DNA of 64,000 bases from Warburgia ugandensis (taxonomy: Eukaryota; Streptophyta; Magnoliopsida; Canellales; Canellaceae): NCBI GenBank assembly GCA_035236585.1, contig CP141128.1:38236684-38300683 (forward strand), in the 5' to 3' direction. Position 1 is the first letter of the stretch. Each line of letters opens with the position of its first letter. Position numbers and translations under genes: made by a program. Of this stretch, positions 10,859 to 22,411 are shown piece by piece. Under the pieces are notes generated by a model. It was given only the letters and a program-made list of their open reading frames with translations. It did no database searches and had not been told where the DNA came from.

Positions 10859-11668
10859 GCTTTATTTATAAGTTTGATTTATCATAGTAGATGACTTGAG
10901 ATTCTGTTAATTTTGAGTTTAATCCAGTGCATCTGGAAACTTTTTTCTGCCATGAATCACATTTTTGTAAGACACAATTTTTAATCCTCAAAAAGAGTAA
11001 TTAAATGGATTGCCTTGGTATGTTAATTATGTCTCTAAAAAGAGATGAGTTGTATGCCTTAATATAGTGCATGGGATTGATGGTTTAGCATAAGGCTATA
11101 CATCTTGTAAAAACGAGTTTTTGATACCTCAAAAGAGTACCGGGGCAAACTATATTTACATGTTAGATATGTTCATGAAAAATATGACTTTCTATATTTT
11201 AAATATGCATGAAAACAATGATTTTTAGCATGTTTTGTTTTGTAATTTGATGCATGAAAATCATGATTCCATACTATACTCTAAAAAATATGCTTTTTTT
11301 CTTATAAATCATGCATGATAAAACACAAATTTCCATGACCCGAAGTGCATACTTGAAAAGGTGATTTTAAGAAGTTATTATACTTGTAATCAAGGTTTTA
11401 TTAATCTCAACTAAATATTTTTATACCACTAATTCTATGTAAGTTTTCTCTCCTAATAATATGGTGAGATTTGATTTCAAAAAGGACATGTAGGTGTCAG
11501 TTTTGGCCCAAGATGATGCTTTAAAAATGTATGTCTTAAAGTGATTTTCAAATGATGCATTGGCAAATGGACTTTAGCTTGATAGAAAGCTACCATATGT
11601 TATATGTTAAGATGTGATTTTGAGAGAAAACATATTGGGTATAGTAATATAGAGGATTTAAGTTTTAG
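10859..11668 (+). repeat. Unknown repeat X, copy 1, segment B
   Basis: Noncoding, rich in CATGAAAATCATGATT-like words, similar in style and position to 18279-19555. The last part (GTATAGTAATATAGAGGATTTAAG) aligns with 19517-19545. No coding potential is visible. Confidence 0.45.
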
Positions 11669-11684
11669 ATAGGGAAACAAGCTT

Positions 11685-12794
11685 GGTTTGGTTTCATGCT
11701 AGGGAGGTCTACCATGGAGGCTATTTTTCTGCATAGACAATTGATAGAGAAATACAGGGAGATGAGGAAGAACCTACACATGGGGGAGAAAAGGGTTTCA
11801 TGAGGAAATATAGACATAATTAAGGATATGCAAGAGGAAGCAGTAACAAATATTAGGACCATTAGCAAAGAGACTAATGATTTTCCTATGACTATAGGAT
11901 TGCACCAAGAATTGGCATTGGGCTTGTACCTTTTCACATTAGTTATGGATGAGTAAACAAAACATTTGCAAGAGGAGATTCCATGGTGCATGTTACTTAC
12001 AGATGATATAATTTTGATTGATGAGACAAGAGAGGGCATAAACACAAAGCTAGAGTTATGAAGAGATGCAATAGAATCTAAAGGATTTAAAATTTCAAAT
12101 TAAGAAAAAGTATATGGAATACAATTTTAGGTAGGAGAGGAGTGGTAGTGGAGCACCAACAAAGATTGATAACCAAGAAGTTCCCCTAAAAGAATACTTT
12201 TGATACTTCAAATCGATAATTCATGAAAGTGGAGAGTTTGAGAAGGAGGTTACCCAAAGAATCCAAGTGGGTTGGAACAAATGGCGATGCCCCTTTGGAG
12301 TTTTGTGTGATCGAATGGTGCCACTCAAACTAAAAGAATTTTTTTTTATAAGATGGCTGTAAAGCTGACTATGCTCTATGGATCAAAGTGTTAAGTTGTA
12401 AAGCAACAATATGTACATAGGATGAGTGGCACCGAAATGCGGATGTTGAGATGAACAAGTGGTAAGACAAGAAAGGATAGATTTATAAATGAAAACATTA
12501 GAGGAAACTTATGAGTAGTACTAATAGGTAATAAGATGAGGAAGATCAAACTTAGATGATTTGGACATGTCCAACATAGAACAAAAAGTGTACCAGTTAG
12601 AAGGAGTGAGATGAACTAAGTCAAAGGTTCTAAAAAGGCAAAGGGAAGGCCCAAAGGAACATTGATAGAAGTGGTGAGAAAAGATTTAAAAACCTTAGGA
12701 CTAAATGAAGCTATGACACTTAATAGATGGGAATGAAAGAATAAGATTCATGTGACTGACCCCTAATTAGGATGAGGTCTTGATGGTGATGATG
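11685..12794 (+). pseudogene. RTE-type LINE, 5'-truncated (LINE a)
   Basis: Plus-strand remnant of the RT palm and C-terminal region of an RTE LINE. The phrase GLHQELALGLYLFTLVMDE leads to the catalytic LTDDI (Asp codons at 12002-12007), then the C-terminal RTE signature (MLRW, RLRWFGHVQ-like, at about 12440-12590) and a short GATGATGAT tail. Stops and frameshifts are frequent, so it is dead. Target duplication: ATAGG(G/T)AAACAAGCTT at 11669-11684 and 12795-12810, one mismatch. It inserted into repeat X. The 126-codon minus ORF at 11665-12045 is an antisense shadow. Confidence 0.88.
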
Positions 12795-12810
12795 ATAGGT
12801 AAACAAGCTT

Positions 12811-13340
12811 AGTAAGAGCTATGCTAAGAGGTTGTACTAGTTGGCATCCTAACCTCCAACCACAAAAAGTGGTAGTTACCCAATGCCCAAAGAAGGCACG
12901 TTTCAATTGTGGTGTTTAGGAACCCTTTCAGTGGATATCTATAGGCACCATGAGGATGTGATGAGAGTCCCTCTTGAGTATTGGAGGGTACACAATTCAA
13001 TAGAGCCGGTCATGAGCATAGTAGGATCTCATGAGATTTTTGTTTTGGGTCCTAAGAAGCTGGATGTTGGTTATGTGATGGAATTTGAGATGATCACTAC
13101 ACTAGTACTCATGACCAATTGGCAAAAGTGGTTGCCAAGGTGCCAAAGTGCATGATGAATTATTATTGCCTTGAGAGTTAATGATGTGGTTTAATCAAAT
13201 TACTAATTTAAAATTTGATAAATCGTTTTTCATTTGAGTTGTTCAGTGTGTCTATTCTCTTATATAATAAAGATGTATGAGATGCATATGAGTGTTTGAG
13301 ATACATTGTATTATATGACTAAGATAAGTTAGTTGGGTGA
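12811..13340 (+). repeat. Unknown repeat X, copy 1, segment C
   Basis: Directly similar to 19556-20090: AAGAGCTATGCTAAGAGGTT, CCTAACCTCCAACCA, GGTAGTTACCCAA, CACCATGAGGATGTG and the ACTCATGACCA phrase occur in order. A 90-codon frame at 12883-13155 is not kept open in the other copy, so I do not call it a gene. The nature of repeat X is unknown; an LTR is most likely. Confidence 0.6.
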
Positions 13341-13344
13341 TTCT

Positions 13345-14230
13345 AGATTATTATCCATAAGAATTAAACGGGTCATGTCTACATGGGCCCCAACAAATTC
13401 TCTCTTCACCGGTTATTCTCTATCTTAGATTCTTAGCCCATATCTTTTCAAATTTCCAAATCTTTCTAATAAGAAGCATAACCTTTGTTCTAAGCCAAAG
13501 ATGGGATGGATTAAATTAAACTTTGACAGATCAACAATTAAGGTTGCAAATGGGAATTTAGATAAGGTATTGGTGGAATAAGTAAAGATGATACTTACAA
13601 GGTCCTGCTTGAATTTTTAAGCCCACTTGGAAACAAGAATGTCATAGAAGGCGAGATGAACATAGCTGGAATAGGGATATTGGTAGCAAATAGATTTTGA
13701 TAGAAACATTTGGTTATTGAAGGAGATATGGAGGTTCACACTTGGTGGAATAAACATGAATCTGTGGCATGGAGATATAGTAATATGATGGACAAAATGT
13801 TAGAATACTCATCTGTGAGATGGTTTATCATGAGTCATGTGCTTAGAGAAGCAAATGGAGATGCTTACTCTTTGGTAAGAGATGGTGGAGGTGCATAGGA
13901 TCTAAGGATTTTACCCAATTTTTTTAGTCAAAATGAACAAATATTTGGAATCTGGGCTTGCATTTGATGTAGTGGTTGCACATCCATTTTTATTTTGGTC
14001 CTTAATGTTTTTATCCTTTTATTTTTGGTTGATCTTCCTCATGCTTGTATCACAATCAAGATTGCTATTGACTGGGTGGATCTAGCAACTAGTTACGTCC
14101 ATTAATTAGACCTATTTCTAATTCTGATCTTTTCTCGCCCACTGTAATCATGCCTTTTGATACATATCGTATTATTGATGTGATCTTCTTGATTGTTTGG
14201 TAATAAAATTTTATTCTTGCCTCTCAAAAA
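13345..14230 (+). pseudogene. L1-type LINE 3' end with RNase H-like domain
   Basis: From about 13490 the plus strand reads PKMGWIKLNFD, then after stops and a frameshift VIEGDMEVHTWWNKHESVAW...SHVLREANGDAYSLVRDG (to 13897). This is the pattern of the plant RNase H-like domain (RVT_3 type) at the C-terminus of L1 LINEs and related genes; the catalytic-type Asp in EGD and the REANGDA motif are kept. About 300 bp of 3' UTR follow, with AATAAA at 14201-14206 and a short A run after CTTGCCTCTC, the usual L1 3' end. The 5' part is missing. A host RVT_3 retropseudogene is the alternative. I found no target duplication. Confidence 0.65.
14201..14206 (+). terminator. AATAAA polyadenylation signal of the L1 end
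   Basis: AATAAA 20 bases upstream of the A run at 14227-14232, in the context TTGGTAATAAAATTTTATTCTTGCC commonly seen at L1 3' ends in plants. Confidence 0.6.
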
Positions 14231-15875
14231 ATATTTCATAGCTAGTATCATAGTTCTACAATACCTTTCTGATTTTTGTTTGTTTTCTTGTCATTCCCTA
14301 ATCTGCATTAACATAATTACTCTCATTTTCTCTTACTACCCATTTTCTTGTTCTTCTTTTTGTTCCTTAGCATTCACAAAGAAAAAAAGAAAAAAAAAAT
14401 TTCATGAGCCTACTTATGATGGTAATGAGGGTACTATCCACATGACTCTAACATGTTTGACAGTTGGTCTCCATCTGGTGCACCTTCCACAGGTGATTAG
14501 GATGATGGTATTGATCCCACACATGATGAGTTGAACGGGAAGGATGATCCACTACCCAACTTGTTAGACAAGATAGGTGGTAAGCTAAAGACTCAATAAT
14601 ATATACAAATGATGATAATTAAGGAAGGTTAGATGCATTCTGCATGTTGGAGTTTACTTTTACACTAGATCTGCACCACATGTATGGTCATGGACTATGA
14701 TGATGACCAGTTTTTGACAAATACCCAACTAAGAATCATTCATTTAGTAGAATTTTGACCTTATGACTAGTAAGAGTTAGAGTTAGGGTAGAATATTTAT
14801 GACTTGGGTAGGGCTAGGATCAAAAAATCAATGGCCTAAGGACATGATAGGTTAGTAGTGAAAAAGCATGGAGAGCCGAGTAACTTTATAGTTTATTTCA
14901 AAATTCCATCACATGAAAATTTTCAAAATATAAATATGAAGGCATTATGGTAATTATCAACATATAATAATAAAAAAATATTCAAATTCTAAAGCTTTCA
15001 TGTAGAAGTGCATTATGGGTAGGTTTGGAAACTATTTTTGAACATTGTAGAAGTGCATTATATTATAGATTTGGAAAATGTTCATTAATGTTGTGGTAAG
15101 CTAGGGTCAATTAAGTGTAATAACCTTAAATTTTGTAAAAATTTATGCTACTAATGAAAATAAGATTTTCTTTTCCAACTAATAGAAAATAGTTTTGATG
15201 GTTAAATAAATAGAAAATGGTTCACCTTTTTAATTGTAAAAGGCATCTTCTATAGAATGAAGGCCCATGGTTAAAAATCCATATGGCATGGACTTCTAAA
15301 ATAGAGAGAGACCCAAGTATAGATAGGATATCTTATACTAAAAATCTAGAAGTGTCATTAAGACAAGCCCTTAAGAAGAATTGGTTTAAAGACTTTTTCT
15401 AATAAGCCCATTCATTTAAGTTATGACTTGGCACCCAAGCAACCAAATATTTTCAATTAGGAAAGAGGTAGTATGAGAAGACTAGAATGATTTTAAGCTA
15501 GAAAGAGAAACAATATGGGAAAGGAGTCTTGTGTTGGAGGTTAGGATGGCTAGGGTTTCAAGTGGGAAAAAAGTGGAGTTTTAGAAGGAGTGCTACCTTG
15601 GGCAGCAAGGAAAAACAAAAGAGAAACTTTACAAGAAAAAGACATCCTGTCCAAAACATATTTGGCTAAAATCATTCAAGAGAGGGAGAGAGATAGAAAT
15701 ACATAGAAGCAAGGACATGAGAGAGAAGGGAGGAAGAAGAAAAACAAAAGAAAGGTGGGAAAATGCTAAGGAATCACACAAGTTTCATCTGTGAGGTAAG
15801 TGATTCTAAAACTACGAAGTTTTCATCAATTTTTTCAAAAGCTCTAAATATTTATGGATGAAATTTCTATCAGTG
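14231..15875 (+). repeat. Unknown repeat X, copy 2, segment A, plus unassigned DNA
   Basis: 14231-14640 contains a T-rich then A-rich stretch and no gene; the 113-codon ORF at 14193-14534 is low-complexity. Around 15005-15095 a phrase of about 48 bp (GTAGAAGTGCATTAT...TTTGGAAA) is repeated twice. From about 15390 the sequence matches segment A of copy 1 (TATGACTTGGCACCCAAGCAACCAA). Confidence 0.45.
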
Positions 15876-15889
15876 ATTATACACATCAT

Positions 15890-16329
15890 CATCAGCATGA
15901 AGAGCATATTCTAATTGGCGGTCAGCCACATGAATCTTATTCCTCCATTCCTCCATATTAAGGAACATGGCTTCATTTGGTTCCAAAGTTTTTAAATCTT
16001 TTCTCACCACTTCTATCCATGTTGTTCTGGGCTTTCCCCTTGCCATTCTAGAACCTTGTACTTCCATTGCTCCACTCCTTCTAATTGATGCCGTTTTTGG
16101 TCTCCTTTGGACATATCTAAACCATCTAAGTCTAATCTGCCTCATCTTGTTACCTATTGGTGCTACCTCTAAGTTTCCTCTAATGATTTCATTCTTAATT
16201 CTATCATTTCTTGTCTTGTCACTTATCCATCTCAACATCCTTATTTTTGTGATGCTTATTCTATTAACATGATGTTCCTTAACTACCCAATGCTCTAATC
16301 CATAGAGCATGGCCGGCCTTATGGCCACC
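15890..16329 (-). pseudogene. LINE b C-terminal domain
   Basis: 152-codon open frame (15870-16328) beginning [21 protein letters not shown], then KIRMLRWISDKTRNDRI, RLRWFRYVQRRPKTA and GKPRTTWIEVVRKDLKTL. This is the RTE-clade C-terminal region seen in many plant genomes. It is the longest open piece of LINE b and the least damaged. Confidence 0.88.
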
Positions 16330-17813
16330 TATAGGATTTTCCTTTTAGTTTGAGTGGCACCCACTAATCACACAAAACTCTAGATGCACATCTCCATTTG
16401 TTCCAACCCACTTGGATTCTCTAGGTAATCTCCCTCTCAATCTCTCCACTCTCATGAATCATTGATCCTAAGTATTGAAAGTGGTCTTTTATGGGGACTT
16501 CTTGGTTATCCATCTTCACTAGTGTTCCACTCCTACTCCTCTCCTTGCTAAAATTGCATTCCATATATTTTGTCTTAGTCGAAATGATTTTAAATCATTT
16601 AGATTCTAATGCTTCTCTCCATAACTTTGGCTTTGTGTTTACCCCCTTCCTTATCTCATCAAGTAAGATGATATCATCTGTGAATGGCATTCACCATGGA
16701 ATCTCCCCATGCAGATGTTTTGTTAACTCATTCGTAACCAACGTGAAAAGGTATGGGCTCAATGTTGACTCTTGGTGCAATCCTACAGTGACAGAAAAAT
16801 CATCTGTCTCGCCACTAGTGGTCTTAACATTTGTTACCACTCCCTCATACATATCTTTAATTATGTCTATATACCACCTCGAAACTCCTTTCTAGCCCAA
16901 CACCCTTTATATTAACTCTTTAAGGACTTTATCATAAGCTTTCTCTAAGTTGATAAAGACCTTGTGAAGGTCTTTCCTCCTCTCCCTATATTTCTTTATC
17001 AATTGTCTTATTAAGAAAATAGTTTCATGGTAGATCTCTCAAGCATGACACCAAACTGGTTCTCTAATACACTTGTTTCATGTCATAGCCTCTTCTCAAT
17101 CACTCTTTCAAAATGTTTCATAATGTGGCTCATAAGTTTGATCCCTCAATAATTAGTGCAACTTTGTATGTATCTTTTATTCTTATAAATTGGTACAATA
17201 GAGCTTTTCCTCCATTCATCGGGCATTTTCTTTGATTTTATAATCTTGTTAAACAATTTGGTCAACCAAACTACTCCAGTATATACCTTATGCTCCCAAA
17301 CATCTATTGGTATACCATTGGACTCCATGGCCTTTCTTGATTTCATCTTTTTCAAGGCCTCTTCAACTTCAAGTATTCTAATCCTATGTTCATATTTGTA
17401 ATGTCCAATGTTATTTAGGTTGACAATATTTTCAATCCCTATATTCTTAGAGCCATTATCATTTAACAATATTTGAAAGTAAGTTTCCCACATTTGTTTG
17501 ATCTCGTCATCTTTGAGTAGTACACTTTTATCATCACTTCTAATGCTCTAAACATGATCTAAGTCCTTATCCTTTTGTTCTATTATTTTTGCAAGTTTAA
17601 ATACATCTTTCTCACCTTTTCTTGATCCTAGTCTACTATAGAGGTCATCATATGCCTTAAGTTTAACCTCACTTTTCTGTTCTCTTAGTGACCTTTTTAA
17701 CATTCTTATACTCTTCATAGTTTTCATTATTTCTAGTCTTCTGCCATGCTTTAAAATGCACCCATTTTTCTTTAATAACTTTTTTGTACTATTTCACTTC
17801 ACCATCATGTTTC
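16330..17813 (-). pseudogene. LINE b reverse transcriptase
   Basis: Minus-strand RT remnant. The fingers region reads EEALKKMKSRKAMESNGIP...VWLTKLFNKIIKSKKMPDEWRKSSIVPIYKNK (17146-17400), typical of the RTE clade. The catalytic box has both Asp codons (complement at 16673-16678) in the context FTDDII, where RTE elements usually have FADD or FVDD. Several stops and frameshifts. The plus ORF at 16491-16895 is its antisense shadow. Confidence 0.85.
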
Positions 17814-18267
17814 CTATACTAATTGCCCTTTACCTTTAGGTACTTCTAAGACATCTTTTGTCACTTTCTTAATGGACTCAGCCATATTTGTCCACATGGG
17901 TTTTACTTCTGTTTCATAGTTCCACTTTCCTTCTATGATCAACTTATTTGTAAATGAGGTTATTTTCTCTCCTTTTAAGTTCCACCACAATTTTTGGATA
18001 CCAATTAAGTTCATTAACTTTCTTCCATCTTTTAATATAGATATCCATAACCATTAACCTATGTTGTACGGTTAAACTCTCATTGGGTATCCCCTTACAA
18101 TCCTTATACATTGATCTTTCATTATTCCTAAGCAGAAAAAAGTCTATTTGGCTTTTATGAAGTCCACTTTTAAAGGTTATTAAGTGTCTATCCCTCTTCT
18201 TAAAGAAAGTATTTGCAATGTCCAAGTTATATGACAAAACAAAATTGAGGATAGTTTCCCCCATCTC
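17814..18267 (-). pseudogene. LINE b endonuclease, C-terminal half
   Basis: An APE-like endonuclease remnant that in active elements nicks target DNA. Visible: GETILNFVLSYNLDIANTFF, then SQIDFFL, the Asp-containing strand motif, and the QHRLMVMD segment carrying the conserved His. The frame is open for 110 codons (17944-18276), then shifts into a 66-codon frame (17814-18014). The N-terminal catalytic residues (TWN and QETKW region) are absent because of 5' truncation. Confidence 0.8.
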
Positions 18268-18278
18268 ATTATACACAT

Positions 18279-19555
18279 GATATTAAGAAATTTGGTATTT
18301 TTAAATCTTCACCATAAGTATCAAGTTTATGGTTATTAAAGAAGGCTTTTCTATCAGTTTGAGATTACATGTGTTTTATGCAATTTTTTTCAACCTGTGA
18401 GCATGTTTTGTTAAAAGACATTTAATCATGTTATATATGCTTAAACTTAGGTGTTTTCTCATGAGTATTATGTATTGATAAAAAATGCCATGTCCCATGA
18501 TGTCCATGGTAGGATTATGGGATTCTAAATAGCATGTTTTTTCCAAATTAATGTCAATGATGTTTAGCATGGATCATGACTAGCTTAGTTTGTTATTTAT
18601 CATGAAAATCATTATATGATAAAATGTTCTTTAGCACAAATTTTATCAACAAAGTTCCAACTCGATGTTTAGATTATTCAAGCATAGCATATTTTGAACG
18701 CATCATATTTTTTTCTCTTAATATGTTTATTGTTATGTCCATTGCTATTATTTTAAACATATAATTGGGTATTTATTATATGCAATTTTTGGCTAAAAAT
18801 AAGCCTAGAAGAGAAATCTAGAATTGACATTTTTTTTGTCAAGGTGGGGCATAAGGCATGGTTTAAAACATTGAAAACAATTCATTGTTTAATGTGTTTT
18901 TCTCATGATTCAAGAATGGGCTATGATATTATTGTTTTAGCATGAAAAAATGAACTTTTAGATCTGGCTTTCATTCAATTAAAAATCCAAATAAATTTTT
19001 TTTAGTGGTATTATGGGTGTGAATAATAATGGTTTTAGCATGTTAATTTTGAAAGATTTTAATCTTTTTTGAGGACTATTTTCACATTGAAAATATTACC
19101 ATGATAACCATTATTTTTTTTGCTAAAAGCAATATTATGAAAATCATATTTTTGAAAAAATCCAAAGTTGAGTCATGATAGGCTAATTTTTATCAAGTTG
19201 CTAAACTATGAAAAACATAGTTTTGAGAACCTAAGTCAGTCTAATTATTGAGCATGCTTTATACCTAAAAAATGGTAAGTTGTAAAATATGATTTGAGGC
19301 TATGTCATGTTTGATTTTAGTGTAAAGACATGCCCTAGTTTAACATTTTGAATTTTGTTTCCAAAACAATATGTCGATGTCAATCTTGATTGAGAGTAAG
19401 TGGTGATATGAGATATTATTTGAACTTTGACTTTGCTTGAACAAAATGTTATAATGATTTATAGTTTAAAAAGTGCAAAGATGAGTTTCGCTTAAAATTT
19501 CGTAAAACATAATGAGAGTATAGTGATACCTATAGTTAAGATTCAAGACACGTTA
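18279..19555 (+). repeat. Unknown repeat X, copy 2, segment B
   Basis: AT-rich noncoding DNA with recurring CATG, GAAAATCAT and TTTTAGCATG words, like 10859-11668. No gene visible; the small ORF at 18376-18570 has no recognisable content. Confidence 0.4.
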
Positions 19556-20090
19556 ATGAGCTTGGCAAGAGCTATGCTAGGAGGTTAGTACAAGTTGGCC
19601 ACCTAGCCTCCAACCAAAAGATATGGTAGCTACCCAACACCTAAAGGTGGCATTTTTCTCAATTGATACTAGGATTCTGTAGTAGGTGACCCATGACACC
19701 CTTTCAAAATAGTCATATGCCCTATGAAAATGTGGAGGAAGTTTTTCTTAGTGTATTGAAGGACACATAATTCAGCTGGCTATTCATGCACATAGTTTGG
19801 ATCCCATGAGAATTTCATTTTTGATTATCCTAGAGAGTGACATTGATGGTTCTATAGATGAACCTAGATTTATGATGATAAATAAGTACTCATGACCATA
19901 TTGCCAGTCATACCAAAGAGAGTTAAAAATCTCTATAAGCATGAGAATGTGTAAGATTATTAGTTTTGATATCACTATTTTGAATGATTTCAATGAATCA
20001 TGATTTTACTTGAATGTCAAATTATTCTACTTATTCTCCATAAAGAGAGAGATGCATAGATGTTTGTGTATGTTAAGGATGTGTTGTGAT
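19556..20090 (+). repeat. Unknown repeat X, copy 2, segment C
   Basis: Parallel to 12811-13340 over about 500 bp (AAGAGCTATGCTAGGAGGTTAGTAC, CCTAGCCTCCAACC, GGTAGCTACCCAACAC, CATAGTTTGGATCCCATGAGA). The two X copies are in direct orientation 6.7 kb apart. Confidence 0.6.
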
Positions 20091-20456
20091 GCATTGAATG
20101 GAACAACTGATAATAATTTAATCATGTAGTTGTTTTTTCAAATTGAAATATGACTTCAAATCATCTCAATGCTTGAGTGCTATTATGTAGTAGTTCTTGA
20201 GTTTGTATTTTTAAACTTATCTACTAAGTATATCATCATATACTCAATATACCAAAAACCCTACAAATTAGCATTGAAATTCTAGGAGTAGGGACTTAGG
20301 AACACTAGGAGCAAGAAGCTTTGCAAAAAAGTGAGGCACCAATTCATTTTGGAAGTTACTTTCTTATTTAAGTTATTGTTTATCGATGTATTGAAGAACT
20401 ATATTGTAAACTTTATTTTGTAAATTTTTCATCTATAATTGGGCCATGAATGGAAT
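20091..20456. other. Unassigned AT-rich DNA
   Basis: No coding, RNA or repeat signal recognised. Confidence 0.4.
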
Positions 20457-21556
20457 TGCTTATATTACAAATAATCGCAAGAGCACTAGTCTATTAAACT
20501 ATAGATGTAATAAGTATGGGTCGACTCCACGATGATTCAATTATTAGAGTTACAAAATTTTAACTAAAATTTATTTTAAATTAATTTAACCCAACCAATG
20601 AATGAGATCAATTAATCAATTAATTCTAAAAAATATCAAAAGAAATAAAATTAATGAAAATCTAAGCCTAGGGTTTTAGAATCCATCACTCTAAACTTAA
20701 ATATTCTAAGAATTAAGAAAATTAGAATTTTAAACTATTCATGTTAATAAAGTCTAAATAATTTAAAAGATGAAAAATATCATCATTAAAGTCCTAATTT
20801 CTATATTTCTCAATCATAAGATTTTGCATAATTTAGTGCATTTTCTTAAAGTATAATCTATCTTTTTGTGCATATATATCTAAGATATTCATATACTAAA
20901 TTAATCTAATGTAACATTTCTAATATCTAAACTATAGGAAACACTTGATATTTTCTATGAAAAATCACTAAACATATAAATTAGATTGCTAATCCTAAAA
21001 TTAATATTGAAGCATTTTTTAAACCTAAAGTTACCTAAATATACAAATACCTAATTTCTAGTTTGGTTTCATAATTAGCCTAGGGTGCAAAATTAGTTAT
21101 ACATGATTTGATTTAGAACTCAAAATTTGATTTCACTAATTAATTCTAAGCACACTTAAGAATTACATGCTACACTAATAAAATAACTACTAACTAATGA
21201 AAATCTAGCACACACCAAAATAAAGAAAAGTAACTTACTAACCAATCAAATAATGAAATATAGCACAACTTTGATTTACTAAAATTTAAAAGAGTACAAT
21301 GGATTCAATATATGGATTTGACAAAAATAAAAGGAAAATAAAACTTCCAATAAAATGGAGTAGATTTGACCCATTCTTTGCATGTCACTCAACAAAGGTC
21401 ACCTTCTATCTTTTCCAAAATGTGCTACCACCTTCATCGAACAACCAATTGATGTCTTATACTTGTTGTGTCACTCAACAAGCATAATAGTTCCAACCAG
21501 CCATAAACCAAGAGAGAAAATCACTCACTATTCAACAATAAATCATCTATGTAATA

Positions 21557-21559
<3 letters not shown>

Positions 21560-21610
<51 letters not shown>
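21560..21610 (+). repeat. (GT)n microsatellite, about 25 units
   Basis: A perfect GT run followed by a GA-rich stretch and ATATAT. ORFs across it (VCVCVC, HTHTHT) are artefacts. Confidence 0.97.
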
Positions 21611-21611
<1 letters not shown>

Positions 21612-21939
21612 TTTAGAGAGGGAGAGAAAGAGAGATATATATGCGTAATTACAAGAAGAATAGGGAGAGATATATGATTGTTCATGTAACTTAAGGAGAA
21701 AAGGACAGCAATGTGTGAATTAGCTAGGGAGAATGAGGAAAGATAGTGGTATGCATGGAATACATAGAGGGATGATGGTGCATGTAAGGCCAAGTGATAA
21801 AAATTGATGGGATTGATGGTGAAATGGAAGAAAGGAAAGGTGGTACATTTGATGAGATGGAGATGAAAGAAAGAAATAAGTGGGAAGGGGAATGCGAGTT
21901 ATAACAAGATGTGTCATCATCATCATCATCATCATCAAG

Positions 21940-22411
21940 ACCTTATCCTAATTAAGGGTCGGCCGCATGAATCTTGTTCCTCCATTCTCCTCTATTAAGT
22001 ACCACAGCTTCATTTAGTCTCAAAGTTTTCAAATCTTTTCTCACCACTTCTATCCATATTCTTTTGGTCTTCCTCTTTCCCTTCTAGAACCTTCTACTTG
22101 CATTGCCTCACTCCTTCTAATTGGTGCCATTTTTGGTTTCCTTTGGACATGTCCAAACCATCTAAGTCTTATCTCCCTCATCTTGTTACCTATTGGTGCT
22201 ACCCCTATGTTTTCTCTAATGTTTTCATTCCTAATTCTATCTTTTTTGTCTTGCCACACATCCATCTCAACATCCTCATTTTCATGATGCTCATCCTATG
22301 AACATGATGTTCCTTAACTACCCAACACTCTGATCCATAAAGCATGGCTGGCCTTATGGCCATTCTATAGAATTTTTCTTTTAGTTTGAGTGGCACCCGC
22401 CAATCACACAA
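21940..22411 (-). pseudogene. LINE c C-terminal domain
   Basis: Two overlapping frames, 22205-22411 ([24 protein letters not shown]) and 22050-22265 (RLRWFGHVQRKPKMAPIRRS), show one frameshift in the RTE C-terminal domain, then the GRPKEYG end and the tail. It is the homologue of 15890-16329. Confidence 0.87.

Larger units (their letters stand above)
15887..18267 (-). mobile_element. RTE-type LINE, 5'-truncated (LINE b)
   Basis: A minus-strand LINE of 2381 bp flanked by the perfect 11-bp duplication ATTATACACAT (15876-15886 and 18268-18278). The 3' tail is a short CATCATCA run at 15887. Order on the minus strand: C-terminal half of the endonuclease, RT, C-terminal domain. The 5' part, including the endonuclease N-terminus, is missing, as is usual for incomplete target-primed reverse transcription. 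It inserted into repeat X copy 2, at a different place from LINE a in copy 1. Confidence 0.92.

Noticed and set aside
12883-13155. 90-codon frame in repeat X
   Set aside because: The other copy of the repeat (19640-19940) does not keep it open; no domain is recognised.
14193-14534. 113-codon frame after the L1 end
   Set aside because: Starts in the L1 3' UTR and crosses T-rich and A-rich tracts; no domain.
15967-16895. Plus-strand frames of 101 and 134 codons
   Set aside because: Antisense to the LINE b C-terminal domain and RT, which are clear on the minus strand.
21382-21793. VCVCVC and HTHTHT frames
   Set aside because: Translation of the GT microsatellite on both strands.
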